NCBI GenBank assembly: GCA_011525295.1
Contig: WTGV01000048.1
Span: 1 to 39,018 of the forward strand
From: Pseudomonadales bacterium
GTDB taxonomy: Bacteria > Pseudomonadota > Gammaproteobacteria > Pseudomonadales > Azotimanducaceae
Length of the DNA stretch: 39,018 nt
Reading direction: 5' to 3'
Shown: positions 1-7,817 of the stretch, piece after piece
Position numbering within the stretch: position 1 is the stretch's first letter
How the letters are laid out: each line of letters starts with the position of its first letter
The notes under the pieces: model-generated
Seen by the model: only the letters and a program-made list of their open reading frames with translations
The model's database searches: none
What the model was told of the DNA's origin: nothing
Translations under genes and position numbers: made by a program

Positions 1-1
1 C

Positions 2-409
2 TTAACAAATATTCTTAACAATTACTTGTTAATACCTTATAACATTGAATTTCTTAAACTCGTTCTATTCATCACTGTTATTGCAAGTGTAGTCCAACTG
101 ACCGAACGATACATTAAATACACCAGTAAGCTACTGCATCAAATGCTGGGCATCTACCTACCATTAATTACCAGTAATTGTGCGATTCTTGGTGTAGTGC
201 TAACTGTCGCGGACCTGTCTCTAATTCAATCCCTAGCTATCGGGATCGGATCCGCTATTGGCTTCACGGTAGTGTTGGTTCTCTTTTCTGGATTACGTGC
301 TCGATTGGACGAACAAAGTGTTCCGAAAGCGTTCCGAGGAGCTCCCATTGCGTTTATAACGGTTGGCATGTTAGCTCTAGCTTTTCTCGGATTCAAAGGC
401 ATGTTGTGA
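2..409 (+). CDS. rnfA: Rnf complex subunit RnfA, 5'-truncated by window edge
   Basis: RnfA is an integral membrane subunit of the Rnf electron-transport complex (NADH/ferredoxin oxidoreductase coupled to ion translocation). The frame is open from the first bases of the window. The visible 135 residues align by eye with the C-terminal two thirds of E. coli RsxA (193 aa): the LIPYNIEFLKLV stretch, VVQLTERYI, LGIYLPLITSNCAILGV and FRGAPIAFIT all have clear counterparts, so about 58 N-terminal residues lie upstream. The conserved Cys in PLITSNC is the usual one in the RnfA/NqrE family. Hydrophobic helices alternate as expected. A TTG at 26 is not the real start, because conserved sequence continues upstream of it. 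The stop TGA (407-409) overlaps the GTG start of rnfB by 3 bases, so translation is probably coupled. Confidence 0.93.
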   Translation, partial: LTNILNNYLLIPYNIEFLKLVLFITVIASVVQLTERYIKYTSKLLHQMLGIYLPLITSNCAILGVVLTVADLSLIQSLAIGIGSAIGFTVVLVLFSGLRARLDEQSVPKAFRGAPIAFITVGMLALAFLGFKGML

Positions 410-945
410 TCACGCCAATCCTCATATCGACACTAGTGCTCAGTTCTAGTGCGTTTTTACTCGCTTGCTCGGTAGTCTTAACTGAACGTGTATTACGAAG
501 TAAACAAAGACCTGACAATCTAGTTACCAGAATCAACGAGTTACTACCGCAAACACAGTGTGCGCAGTGCGGATATCCAGGTTGTTTACCCTATGCCGAA
601 GCTGTTGCACAAGGTGAAAGCATCAGTCTGTGTAAACCCGGCGGCGTAACAGCTCAAAGTACCCTCAGTACGCTCCTAAACCGTCCAATTGAGGACGAGT
701 TTCAAAGCGACCCACACCCTCCCATCGCTCGCATTCGAGAATCCGAGTGCATCGGTTGTGGACTCTGTGTTGCTGCGTGTCCTGTGGATGCAATTGTTGG
801 TGCTCCCAACTATCTTCACACTGTGCTTGAACTGCACTGCACTGGATGCGAACTCTGTATACCTCCATGTCCAGTAGACTGTATCGATCTAGTCCAATCA
901 AACGATGTCGATCGGGTCCGAAGTCATGCCTTCTCTGAACCCTAG
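406..945 (+). CDS. rnfB: Rnf complex iron-sulfur subunit RnfB
   Basis: RnfB is the membrane-anchored ferredoxin-like subunit of Rnf. The GTG at 406 overlaps the rnfA stop and gives 179 aa (E. coli RsxB 192). There is one N-terminal membrane helix (about residues 3-26). An Fe-S domain with Cys at about 52, 55, 60 and 76 (motif CAQCGYPGC) follows, and then two 4Fe-4S ferredoxin motifs, CIGCGLCVAACPVDAI near 115 and CTGCELCIPPCPVDCI near 144. All expected cysteines are present. The C-terminal tail after the last cluster is only about 15-20 residues, shorter than in E. coli. The frame stays open upstream to 178, but that part is only the shadow of rnfA. It overlaps rnfC by up to 41 bases. Confidence 0.94.
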   Translation: MITPILISTLVLSSSAFLLACSVVLTERVLRSKQRPDNLVTRINELLPQTQCAQCGYPGCLPYAEAVAQGESISLCKPGGVTAQSTLSTLLNRPIEDEFQSDPHPPIARIRESECIGCGLCVAACPVDAIVGAPNYLHTVLELHCTGCELCIPPCPVDCIDLVQSNDVDRVRSHAFSEP

Positions 946-1981
946 TTTTACACCAATAAATTGGGAACAAGCGACCCCAGACGCCCTCCTGGAGCGCATC
1001 GCTGAAGCAAAAATTGTCGGCATGGGAGGCGCGGGCTTTCCCACCGCCGAAAAAATCGCACTTGCTCAAAAACACCCTCCTAACTTCGTTATCGCAAATG
1101 GCATGGAAACCGATCCCGGTGTAAAAGCGGACAAAGTATTGTTAGAAGGTCACTTGGTTGATGTACTCACCGGCTTGAGGATAGTTGCAAAAATTCTTCC
1201 GGCAGTACAGAGTTTTGTCGCGATAGCCCACGAAAGAATTGTTCAGGATGCACAAAGCCTTTTAATCGACAACGAAACTGTGCGATACCTGAAACCAACA
1301 TTTCAAAACGGAGCCGAACGAGAACTCATTCAAATTCTTACAGGTCATGTAGTAAAAGACACCAGTTTTCCGGCATTTGATGGATATCTAGTCTTAAACG
1401 TGCACACCCTGTTTGCGATTGCGGAAGCAATCGCGGGCAAGCCGTTGACGAAGCGATTGGTAACGGTCAACGACGAAACTCGTTGGATCGATATCGGTAC
1501 ACCCGTTGAAGAGATTTTGGAATCACGTGATCCCATTCGTGTCGGCTGTTATGCTACTGGAGAACGACCCCGAGCGAACGAAGTATTAACCGCCAAGGTA
1601 AACGCTATTTCCATCGACAATTCTGTGCGGGCACTACCGTGTATCCATTGTGGTTGGTGTAACGAAGCGTGTCCACGTGAACTACCGGTAGAGTCGCTGT
1701 TCATAACGGCCAAACAACAAAAGCCGAATTTGGACATACAGGACGCGTTGAACCGTTGCAACGACTGTGGAGCTTGCGTTATAGCTTGTCCAAGCAACAT
1801 TCATCTCCTCGACCACGTACGGGCATTACGCCAGCGAAATGACACTGAACGGGAGCGAATATCGAGAGCAACACAGGCTCGAATACGCTTCGATGCGCGC
1901 GAGCAACGGATGCGCTCAGATGCCATAAGTTCCGATGTCAAACGCTCCGAACGAATGCAACAACAACACAAGTGGCAGTAA
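905..1981 (+). CDS. rnfC: Rnf complex subunit RnfC, lacking the usual N-terminal domain
   Basis: RnfC is the NADH/FMN- and Fe-S-bearing peripheral subunit of Rnf. At most 358 aa are encoded (ATG 905; ATG 926 is an alternative), against roughly 440-740 in relatives. The protein begins almost directly at the Nuo51-like domain: GMGGAGFPT (about residues 39-47) is the glycine-rich FMN/NADH loop. The roughly 110-residue N-terminal domain with the GGxHPPxxK-type motif is absent, and there is no room for it because rnfB ends at 945. Two 4Fe-4S motifs are intact near the C-terminus: CIHCGWCNEACP and CNDCGACVIACP. The usual NAAECEP motif reads NGMETDP, and the usual MGGPMMG motif is not recognisable (YATGERP at that place). 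The stop TAA overlaps the rnfD start by 10 bases. Identity is secure; full function is less certain. Confidence 0.9.
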   Translation: MSIGSEVMPSLNPSFTPINWEQATPDALLERIAEAKIVGMGGAGFPTAEKIALAQKHPPNFVIANGMETDPGVKADKVLLEGHLVDVLTGLRIVAKILPAVQSFVAIAHERIVQDAQSLLIDNETVRYLKPTFQNGAERELIQILTGHVVKDTSFPAFDGYLVLNVHTLFAIAEAIAGKPLTKRLVTVNDETRWIDIGTPVEEILESRDPIRVGCYATGERPRANEVLTAKVNAISIDNSVRALPCIHCGWCNEACPRELPVESLFITAKQQKPNLDIQDALNRCNDCGACVIACPSNIHLLDHVRALRQRNDTERERISRATQARIRFDAREQRMRSDAISSDVKRSERMQQQHKWQ

Positions 1982-2856
1982 CCGACCGCCCTAAATTCCA
2001 AACTACAGGGATCATGGGCCACGTAGTGATTGCACTGCTCCCGGGTCTAGGAGTCAGCGCTTGGTTCTTAGGTCCCAAAATGCTTTTAGTGGTGTTAATC
2101 TCGATTCTTGTGGCAGTTGCCACTGAAGCGATTGGTACCAGGTCAGTTCTGACATTACGCGACGGGAGTGCAGTGGTCACGGGTATGTTAATTGGGTTGT
2201 GTCTACCTCCCAGTGTCGCAATCTGGGTACCGATTGTCGCGTCAGTGAGTGCAATCACGCTGGGCAAACTGATATTCGGAGGTCTTGGTAAGAACCTCTT
2301 TAACCCAGCAATGGTGGGATATGCTCTGGTCCTAATCGCTTTTCCAATGCAGCTGGTTTATCTCGATGGATTGACCGGTGCCACGGCATTAGACGTATTA
2401 AAACATCATGAGAGGGAATCACTCGATCAATTAGTTAATCATCCTGCGTTTGGTTTAGTCGGTTCAAAACATTTTGAATGGATGAATTTGGCGTTCTTGG
2501 TCGGCGGGCTCTATCTTGTATTACTCCGAATCGTGCCTTGGTTAATCCCACTGAGCGTGCTCCTCGGAGTCGCAGTTCCCGCACTTGTTTTTTTCCCCCT
2601 TGGCGATGCAATGCATAGCTTTGGTTCTCCTTGGTTTCATCTATTTGCGGGAGGAACAATGCTAACGGCTTTCTTTATCGCGACGGATCCAGTCACCTCG
2701 CCTTCGACAAAATTACCCCAAATAATCTACGGTTTTTTTGTTGGTAGCGTCGCGTTTTTTATTCGAAGTTTCGGTACATGGGCTGATGGATTCGCGTTCG
2801 CAATTTTGTTGGCGAATGGGTTTTTACCTCTGTTGGAACCAAAAAAGTTGCCTTAG
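1972..2856 (+). CDS. rnfD: Rnf complex subunit RnfD
   Basis: RnfD is a membrane subunit homologous to NqrB that carries covalent FMN on a threonine. The GTG at 1972 overlaps the end of rnfC and gives 294 aa, shorter than E. coli RsxD (352). The start matches the family opening (a ...GIMGHVVIALLPG segment). DGLTGATAL (about residues 129-137) is the flavinylation motif, and the Thr of GAT is the expected attachment site. FFIATDPVTSP near residue 237 is the conserved TDPVT loop. About eight to nine hydrophobic helices are visible. It sits between rnfC and rnfG with 3 bases before the rnfG ATG. The shortened length seems to come from trimmed loops and not from loss of a core motif. Confidence 0.93.
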   Translation: MAVTDRPKFQTTGIMGHVVIALLPGLGVSAWFLGPKMLLVVLISILVAVATEAIGTRSVLTLRDGSAVVTGMLIGLCLPPSVAIWVPIVASVSAITLGKLIFGGLGKNLFNPAMVGYALVLIAFPMQLVYLDGLTGATALDVLKHHERESLDQLVNHPAFGLVGSKHFEWMNLAFLVGGLYLVLLRIVPWLIPLSVLLGVAVPALVFFPLGDAMHSFGSPWFHLFAGGTMLTAFFIATDPVTSPSTKLPQIIYGFFVGSVAFFIRSFGTWADGFAFAILLANGFLPLLEPKKLP

Positions 2857-2859
2857 ACC

Positions 2860-3303
2860 ATGAAGGCGATCGCTACACTCACATTACTAGCTCTTGTTGC
2901 CGGCTGTTTGCTCGCATTGCTGCAGCTATTCACTGCAGACCGAGTCGAACAAAACCAACGCATTTCCGAGGAACAGGTACTAGCAGGTTTGGTGGAATCA
3001 ACAGATCCAGAGTTTCTCCGCGAACAGGGCATCGATTTAGTGACTAAAGAGATTAGGGGATACGGAGGTACCATGAAAATTGTGGTTGCTTTTCACGCCG
3101 AGGAAATACTGGGTGTCCGTGTTCTCAGCCATGGAGAAACGCCAGGATTTTCCGATGTTTTAGATCCTACTGGTTGGATCGGTCAATTCGCACAGCAATC
3201 AGTCCATGAAGTTGATGCAGTGAGTGGCGCGACGATTACCACCAATGCTGTAATTCGTGCAGTCAAAGACTCCTTGCGCGAACGCGAGGACAGAGAGCCG
3301 TGA
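2860..3303 (+). CDS. rnfG: Rnf complex flavoprotein subunit RnfG, short form
   Basis: RnfG is a periplasm-facing subunit with one membrane anchor and a covalently bound FMN. ATG 2860 gives 147 aa (E. coli RsxG 206). Residues about 4-24 form the N-terminal membrane helix. The FMN-binding domain shows GVRVLSHGETPGFSD (matching the family HxETPGLGD) and SGATITTNAVI near residue 126, where the Thr of SGAT is the flavin attachment residue. Compared with E. coli the region between the anchor and the FMN domain and the C-terminal tail are cut back. The stop TGA overlaps the GTG start of rnfE (GTGA). Confidence 0.92.
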   Translation: MKAIATLTLLALVAGCLLALLQLFTADRVEQNQRISEEQVLAGLVESTDPEFLREQGIDLVTKEIRGYGGTMKIVVAFHAEEILGVRVLSHGETPGFSDVLDPTGWIGQFAQQSVHEVDAVSGATITTNAVIRAVKDSLREREDREP

Positions 3304-3920
3304 CCCTTACTCAGAGACTCATCGATAGCCTGTGGACTCGAAACGTTGCTACGACGCAACTGTTAGGTCTTTGCCCACTACTCGCAGTGAGCTATAACGT
3401 GAAGAATGCTGTCGGTTTAGCCGTCGCGAGTACGTTTGTTCTGGTGTCCTCTTCTTGTTTGATCTCACTGTTCAGAAAGGGAATTCCAGAAAACATCAGG
3501 TTGCCCTGCTTCGTTCTAGTCATTGCGACGTTCACAACTATCGCGCATATGATCATGCAAGCTTATGCGTGGGATGTGTATCAGCAAATCGCACTTTTCG
3601 TACAAATCATCGTTACCAACTGTATGATTCTTGGTCATGTCGAGTCAGTAGCGTCAAAGAAAGATGTGAAAACATCTGTAGTGACGGCGATTGGTACTGC
3701 TTTAGGATTTTCACTCGTACTCATTGTGCTAGGCGGCATACGGCAATTGCTCGGGTTATTGACGCCGTTTGCGACTCAACCAGTTGGTTCTTTTTTTGTT
3801 ATTGGAATTGCATTAGCTATGATCAATTATCTGAAGGATTTTTCTCCGCAAGGGCGTACCGACGAGCCTCTGCACGCACCAGACCTCACGCAACAGAATT
3901 ATGAACGAGTCGCTCAGTAG
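3300..3920 (+). CDS. rnfE: Rnf complex subunit RnfE
   Basis: RnfE is an integral membrane subunit related to RnfA and NqrD. GTG 3300, coupled to the rnfG stop, gives 206 aa (E. coli RsxE 231). LWTRNVATTQLLGLCPLLAVS near the N-terminus is the family hallmark and holds the conserved Cys. QIIVTNCMILGHVES at about residues 101-115 is the second conserved Cys-bearing helix. Five to six hydrophobic helices are visible. The final 20 bases overlap the start of the aldolase gene, so that gene is probably translated from the same transcript. Confidence 0.93.
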   Translation: MTLTQRLIDSLWTRNVATTQLLGLCPLLAVSYNVKNAVGLAVASTFVLVSSSCLISLFRKGIPENIRLPCFVLVIATFTTIAHMIMQAYAWDVYQQIALFVQIIVTNCMILGHVESVASKKDVKTSVVTAIGTALGFSLVLIVLGGIRQLLGLLTPFATQPVGSFFVIGIALAMINYLKDFSPQGRTDEPLHAPDLTQQNYERVAQ

Positions 3921-4599
3921 ATCTGACGTCCTGAGTGACCTCGTTCGAAGCTACCGCATATTCGGAGCTTTGGGTTGGGGCGATCTTGGAGATGGGCACA
4001 TTAGCGCACGAGATCCAGAACATACTGGGTGTTTCTGGTTACTCGGAAATGGAGTTCCTTTTACTCAAGCTACGGTTGACGATTTGGTGATGTTAGACCA
4101 ATCCGGTGACACGGTCATTGGAGAAGGAGGAGTGAATTCACCGGCCTTCAACATCCACTGTCCAATCTTAACCGCTCGAGCCGACCTAAACGCTGTCGCA
4201 CATACGCACACCCCTTGGGGAACACCCTTCTCTGCAGAAGTTCGTCCCATCTTACCGATCACGCAAGAAGCTTGTATTTTCGTAGACGATTGCGCACTCT
4301 TTGATGATGAAGAAGTTCAAATTCGTGCACTAGAAGGTGGCACGCGAATCGCCCAGTGTCTGGGACATAAACATGCCATTATTCTTCGCAATCATGGGTT
4401 ACTGACAGCAGGAGCATCTATAGCCAGCGCGGTCGTACGATTTGTCACCTTAGAACGCGTAGCAGAGGCACACTTAAAGGTACAGAACCCAGCACCGATA
4501 TCAGACGAGTCTGCGAAGCAAGCAAAAGGTGGATTATTTCGCGAGAGTCGCGTCCGTGCTAAGTTTGAATATTTAGCAAAATTCCACAGAGTTGATTAG
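3901..4599 (+). CDS. class II aldolase/adducin family protein
   Basis: Class II aldolase/adducin-fold protein, 232 aa, probably cytosolic and metal-binding. HTHTPWG (about residues 100-106) supplies the two zinc-ligand histidines, and ILRNHGLLTAG (about 161-171) gives the third. The Glu used as catalytic base by L-fuculose-phosphate aldolase (in PSSEWxxH) is absent: the matching segment reads NSPAFNIHCPI, the pattern of adducin-like members whose reactions are mostly unknown. I therefore would not assign an aldol substrate. The ATG lies inside rnfE (20-base overlap) and nth follows after 17 bases, so the gene is embedded in the rnf-nth operon. In E. coli nth directly follows rsxE, so this gene looks inserted, although its composition resembles its neighbours. 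An RnfE-linked redox role would be speculation. Confidence 0.85.
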   Translation: MNESLSRSDVLSDLVRSYRIFGALGWGDLGDGHISARDPEHTGCFWLLGNGVPFTQATVDDLVMLDQSGDTVIGEGGVNSPAFNIHCPILTARADLNAVAHTHTPWGTPFSAEVRPILPITQEACIFVDDCALFDDEEVQIRALEGGTRIAQCLGHKHAIILRNHGLLTAGASIASAVVRFVTLERVAEAHLKVQNPAPISDESAKQAKGGLFRESRVRAKFEYLAKFHRVD

Positions 4600-4616
4600 G
4601 CCCAAACGGGATTGGT

Positions 4617-5258
4617 ATGAACCACGACAAACGCAGACAAATTTTCGACCGCTTTCGTGAGAAAGAAAGAAATCCGGACACCGAACTCCATTACCAATCT
4701 CCATTTCAACTACTAGTCGCGGTAATACTCTCTGCACAAGCGACCGATGTGAGTGTCAACTTAGCGACGAAAGAGTTGTTTACCGTAGCACCTACTCCGA
4801 GCAAAATGTTCGAACTTGGCGTTGACGATTTGAAAGAGTACATAAAAACAATTGGACTTTACAACACAAAAGCCGAGAATGTTCATGAAACTTGCAGAAT
4901 CTTATTGAAGGAACACGACGGTGAAGTACCTAGAACTCGCGAACATCTAGAACGACTACCAGGTGTGGGTCGAAAGACAGCCAATGTCGTACTCAACACA
5001 GCATTCGACCATCCGGTGATAGCGGTTGACACTCACATTTTCCGTGTTGCAAATCGTACGAAAATTGCTCGAGGAAAGAATCCCAGAGAAGTGGAAGACC
5101 GGTTAACCAAGTGGATCCCCGATGAATTCAAGAAGGGAGCACATCACTGGTTGATACTCCACGGTCGATACATCTGCACGGCTCGCAAACCAAAGTGTTA
5201 TCTGTGTGAAATCGAGGATCTCTGCGAGTTCAGAGAAAAGACACCTTTGCCTGACTAA
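4617..5258 (+). CDS. nth: endonuclease III (DNA glycosylase/AP lyase)
   Basis: Endonuclease III removes oxidised pyrimidines and cleaves abasic sites in base-excision repair. The length of 213 aa matches E. coli Nth (211). The helix-hairpin-helix LPGVGRKTANVV (about residues 113-124) carries the catalytic Lys, and AVDTHIFRVANR (about 136-147) the catalytic Asp. The C-terminal 4Fe-4S loop has the exact C-x6-C-x2-C-x5-C spacing (CTARKPKCYLCEIEDLC). ATG 4617 is 17 bases after the aldolase stop, and the rnf-nth association is a known gammaproteobacterial arrangement. Confidence 0.97.
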   Translation: MNHDKRRQIFDRFREKERNPDTELHYQSPFQLLVAVILSAQATDVSVNLATKELFTVAPTPSKMFELGVDDLKEYIKTIGLYNTKAENVHETCRILLKEHDGEVPRTREHLERLPGVGRKTANVVLNTAFDHPVIAVDTHIFRVANRTKIARGKNPREVEDRLTKWIPDEFKKGAHHWLILHGRYICTARKPKCYLCEIEDLCEFREKTPLPD

Positions 5259-5396
5259 TCTCTATTTGTCTAATTTAGCGAGAAAAAACCCAAATTGACA
5301 AGATGTTGCGTATAACGATAGAGAAGCGTCGCGCGGATCCACCTAAGACTCTCCGCAAGCACGCGAAACAAATCTTGTTGAAAAAGTTACAGACCT

Positions 5397-6017
5397 ATGG
5401 AGTTAAAAGATCGATTTCGCGGCTATCTGCCCGTTGTACTTGATCTCGAAACCGGCGGAGTTGATCCCTACAACCACGCGATCATAGAAATTGCTATCGT
5501 TTTTCTTGATTGGCGCGACGACATGTTATACCCAAGCAAACACCATCGTTGGGCAGTTCTTCCGCACCCTGATACGTGTATAGAAGACTCGTCGCTGGAC
5601 TTAATCGGAATTGATCCGTTCGACCCCGCTCGTGGAGCTGAACTGGAAGAAACTTGCCTGAGGGCGTGTTTTCGTACGATTCGGAAGAAGGTAAAAGCTA
5701 CATCCTGTACTCGAGCTTATCTAGTTGGACACAACGCTTATTTTGACCACAACTTTATAAGAGCCGCCGCACAGCGTAACGATGTCGGGCAAAATCCTTT
5801 TCACCTTTTCACAGTAATCGACACAGCCTCATTGGCAGCAGTAAGTTTCGGGCACTCGGTGCTATCCGTAGCGTGCGACCGGGCAGGCATTGAATTCGAC
5901 GACAAAAAAGCGCATTCCGCGCTATACGATGCGACAGTTACGGCTCAACTCTTCTGTACGATCGTAAATGATTGTGATTTCAATCCGGATTGGATCAATC
6001 TCAATTCAAACGATTAA
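5397..6017 (+). CDS. rnt: ribonuclease T
   Basis: RNase T is a DEDDh 3'-5' exonuclease that trims tRNA CCA ends and the 3' ends of stable RNAs. The product has 206 aa (E. coli 215). The exonuclease motifs are present: VVLDLETGG (about residues 13-21) with the first Asp/Glu, HNAYFDHNF (about 112-120), and KAHSALYDAT (about 177-186) with the catalytic His and Asp. GIDPFDPARGA and NPFHLFTVIDTASLA match E. coli RNase T almost word for word. No strong Shine-Dalgarno precedes ATG 5397. The gene has its own 138-bp upstream gap and lies tail to tail with grxD. Confidence 0.96.
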   Translation: MELKDRFRGYLPVVLDLETGGVDPYNHAIIEIAIVFLDWRDDMLYPSKHHRWAVLPHPDTCIEDSSLDLIGIDPFDPARGAELEETCLRACFRTIRKKVKATSCTRAYLVGHNAYFDHNFIRAAAQRNDVGQNPFHLFTVIDTASLAAVSFGHSVLSVACDRAGIEFDDKKAHSALYDATVTAQLFCTIVNDCDFNPDWINLNSND

Positions 6018-6039
6018 ATTTGGCTCTTCACTTCACAAC

Positions 6040-6375
6040 TTAAAGCGAGTTTTGATCTTCGGACGCGGATTCCAAGAGAGGTTTTAATTCACCTTGTGCG
6101 TGCATTTCGCTCACGATGTCGCACCCACCTACAAGTTCTCCGTTCACATACAATTGGGGAAATGTCGGCCAATTTGCGATAGCCGGTAGCGTTTGCCGGA
6201 TCGCCGGGTTAGTCAGAATATCAACAAACGAAAATCGCTGGTTACACTCCATCAAACACTGCACTGTTCGTGCTGAAAAACCACACTGTGGAGCATTGGG
6301 CGAGCCTTTCATATATAACAAAATTGGATTATTCGCGATTTGCTCTTTAATTGCCGTAGCAATATCTTCGGTCAT
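6040..6375 (-). CDS. grxD: monothiol glutaredoxin Grx4
   Basis: Monothiol CGFS glutaredoxin, which binds a bridging [2Fe-2S] cluster with glutathione and serves Fe-S trafficking. The product has 111 aa. Visible family marks are ILLYMKGSP, the active site CGFS (about residues 32-35), the WPTFPQLYVNGELVGGCDI segment (TFP cis-Pro and GGCD glutathione site), and an acidic C-terminus. The order rnt/grxD is also familiar from E. coli, where they lie close together. Transcribed toward rnt with a 22-base gap between the stops. Confidence 0.96.
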   Translation of the reverse strand: MTEDIATAIKEQIANNPILLYMKGSPNAPQCGFSARTVQCLMECNQRFSFVDILTNPAIRQTLPAIANWPTFPQLYVNGELVGGCDIVSEMHAQGELKPLLESASEDQNSL

Positions 6376-6600
6376 TCGAGTATCTCATCACTAATTAATA
6401 GAAGGATTATTGTAATCTGAGTGTCGTACTCGATTTACGTAGAGAAAAAACTCAGGAAAACCAACCCTCGATAACATTTATTCTTGAGTCATAGTGTCGA
6501 TAACCGACTAATTCGACTTGAGCGCGTCGACAATCCACAATTTGATAACGCGCAAAAGAAATTTTTCAACTTTCCATTTCACCAATTAGGAGCAGCAACA

Positions 6601-7743
6601 TTGAATTTCGACTTTGATACTGTTATCGACCGACGTGCGTGGCACAGTATTAAATGGGATAAGTATCGCGATCTTGATGTTCTACCGCTTTGGATTGCAG
6701 ACATGGATTATCCGACCCCAGAGTTTATAGTTCAAGCAATACGTAAACGATTGGAGCATCCAATTCTGGGATGTTCATCGATCCCGGATGATCTGAATGA
6801 AACCTTCATCCAATGGGCAGAGAGAAAATTTGGTTGGCAAATCGATGTCGATTGGCTTGTGTGGATGCACTCCGTGATGACAGGTGTCGACATTGCTGTT
6901 CGCATAATTGGACATCGGGGCGATCAGTGTGTCATGACCGTACCGACCTATCCACCCTTCATTGCTGTACCAAAACGGCAGGATAGAGTTCCAGTGTTTT
7001 CTCCGCTACGTCAACTTGAAGGTGGGTGGGAGATGGACTTTGATGACATCCGACGTGCTACGACGACCGCACCAACGTTCTTGTTCTCCAATCCACAAAA
7101 CCCTACTGGTCGAGTGTACAACGCACGGGAATTAAAAGAACTAGCATCCACATGTATGCAGAACAACACTATCTTGATTTCCGATGATGTTCACTGGGGG
7201 CTAGTACTAGAAGAGGAACTAGTGTACACTCCCATAGCTAGTCTGGATACCGAGATCGCCGAAAGGACGATCTCTCTATTTTCTCATACCAAGACTTATA
7301 ACGTCGCGGGAGCTTCCGCCGCCGTCGCGGTAATTCCTGACCCTGAAACTCGTCAAGCCTTCAGATCGGAGGCTCTAAGAATTCATCCTACTATCTCGCC
7401 TTTAGCGCTTGCCGGGGCTACGGCAGCCTACGACGATGAATCATCATGGCTAAATGAGTTGAATTCCTATCTTCGTCAGAATCGAGATTTACTGCAGCAG
7501 GTGATTGAAGATTCGCAATTATTGCGAACGACAAACGTCGAAGGTACGCATCTCATGTGGATCGACGCGACACGACTACCCGTTTCAAATCCACAAAAAC
7601 ACTTCGAATCGTTTGGACTTGGACTGTCCGATGGCATTGAATTTCATGGATCGGGCTTTGTTCGTTTGAACTTTGCGATACCGAGATCATTATTGAACCA
7701 ATGTATGGAGAGACTACTCGAAGCAACTGCCCCTTTCCAATAG
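6601..7743 (+). CDS. PatB/MalY-type PLP-dependent C-S lyase (aminotransferase fold I)
   Basis: Fold-type I PLP enzyme of the PatB/MalY (cystathionine beta-lyase-like) group, which cleaves C-S bonds of cystathionine-type substrates. The chosen start is TTG 6601. It is preceded by AGGAG at 6588-6592 with an 8-base spacer, gives 380 aa (usual for PatB) and places the family opening NFDFDTVIDRRAWHSIKWD at the N-terminus. The frame stays open to TTG 6484 but that extension is not family-like. Motifs: LPLWIADMDYPTP near residue 31, FSNPQNPTGR near 164, ILISDDVHWGLV near 197 (PLP-pyridine Asp) and FSHTKTYNVAG near 227 with the Schiff-base Lys. Physiological substrate not determined. It faces away from grxD across a 225-bp gap. 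Confidence 0.88.
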   Translation: MNFDFDTVIDRRAWHSIKWDKYRDLDVLPLWIADMDYPTPEFIVQAIRKRLEHPILGCSSIPDDLNETFIQWAERKFGWQIDVDWLVWMHSVMTGVDIAVRIIGHRGDQCVMTVPTYPPFIAVPKRQDRVPVFSPLRQLEGGWEMDFDDIRRATTTAPTFLFSNPQNPTGRVYNARELKELASTCMQNNTILISDDVHWGLVLEEELVYTPIASLDTEIAERTISLFSHTKTYNVAGASAAVAVIPDPETRQAFRSEALRIHPTISPLALAGATAAYDDESSWLNELNSYLRQNRDLLQQVIEDSQLLRTTNVEGTHLMWIDATRLPVSNPQKHFESFGLGLSDGIEFHGSGFVRLNFAIPRSLLNQCMERLLEATAPFQ

Positions 7744-7790
7744 ATTTCCACAGAAATTGAATTTACCATTTAAGAAATACTGTAAATGTG

Positions 7791-7796
7791 TATAAT
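7791..7796 (+). promoter_or_regulatory. -10-like hexamer TATAAT
   Basis: A consensus TATAAT in AT-rich DNA, 22 bases before the GTG of the small ORF at 7818. No good -35 hexamer at 16-18 bases upstream, so promoter activity is uncertain. Confidence 0.35.
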
Positions 7797-7817
7797 GTAT
7801 GGAAGGTAATCACTTCT

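Noticed and set aside
178-405. Upstream extension of the rnfB frame
   Set aside because: It is the shadow of rnfA in another frame; the GTG at 406 gives a normal RnfB N-terminus.
665-1075. 136-aa minus-strand open frame
   Set aside because: Opposite to rnfB/rnfC, no family pattern, explained by overlap with real genes.
6484-6600. N-terminal extension of the PatB-like gene from TTG 6484
   Set aside because: No family similarity; AGGAG and TTG 6601 fit better and give a normal length.
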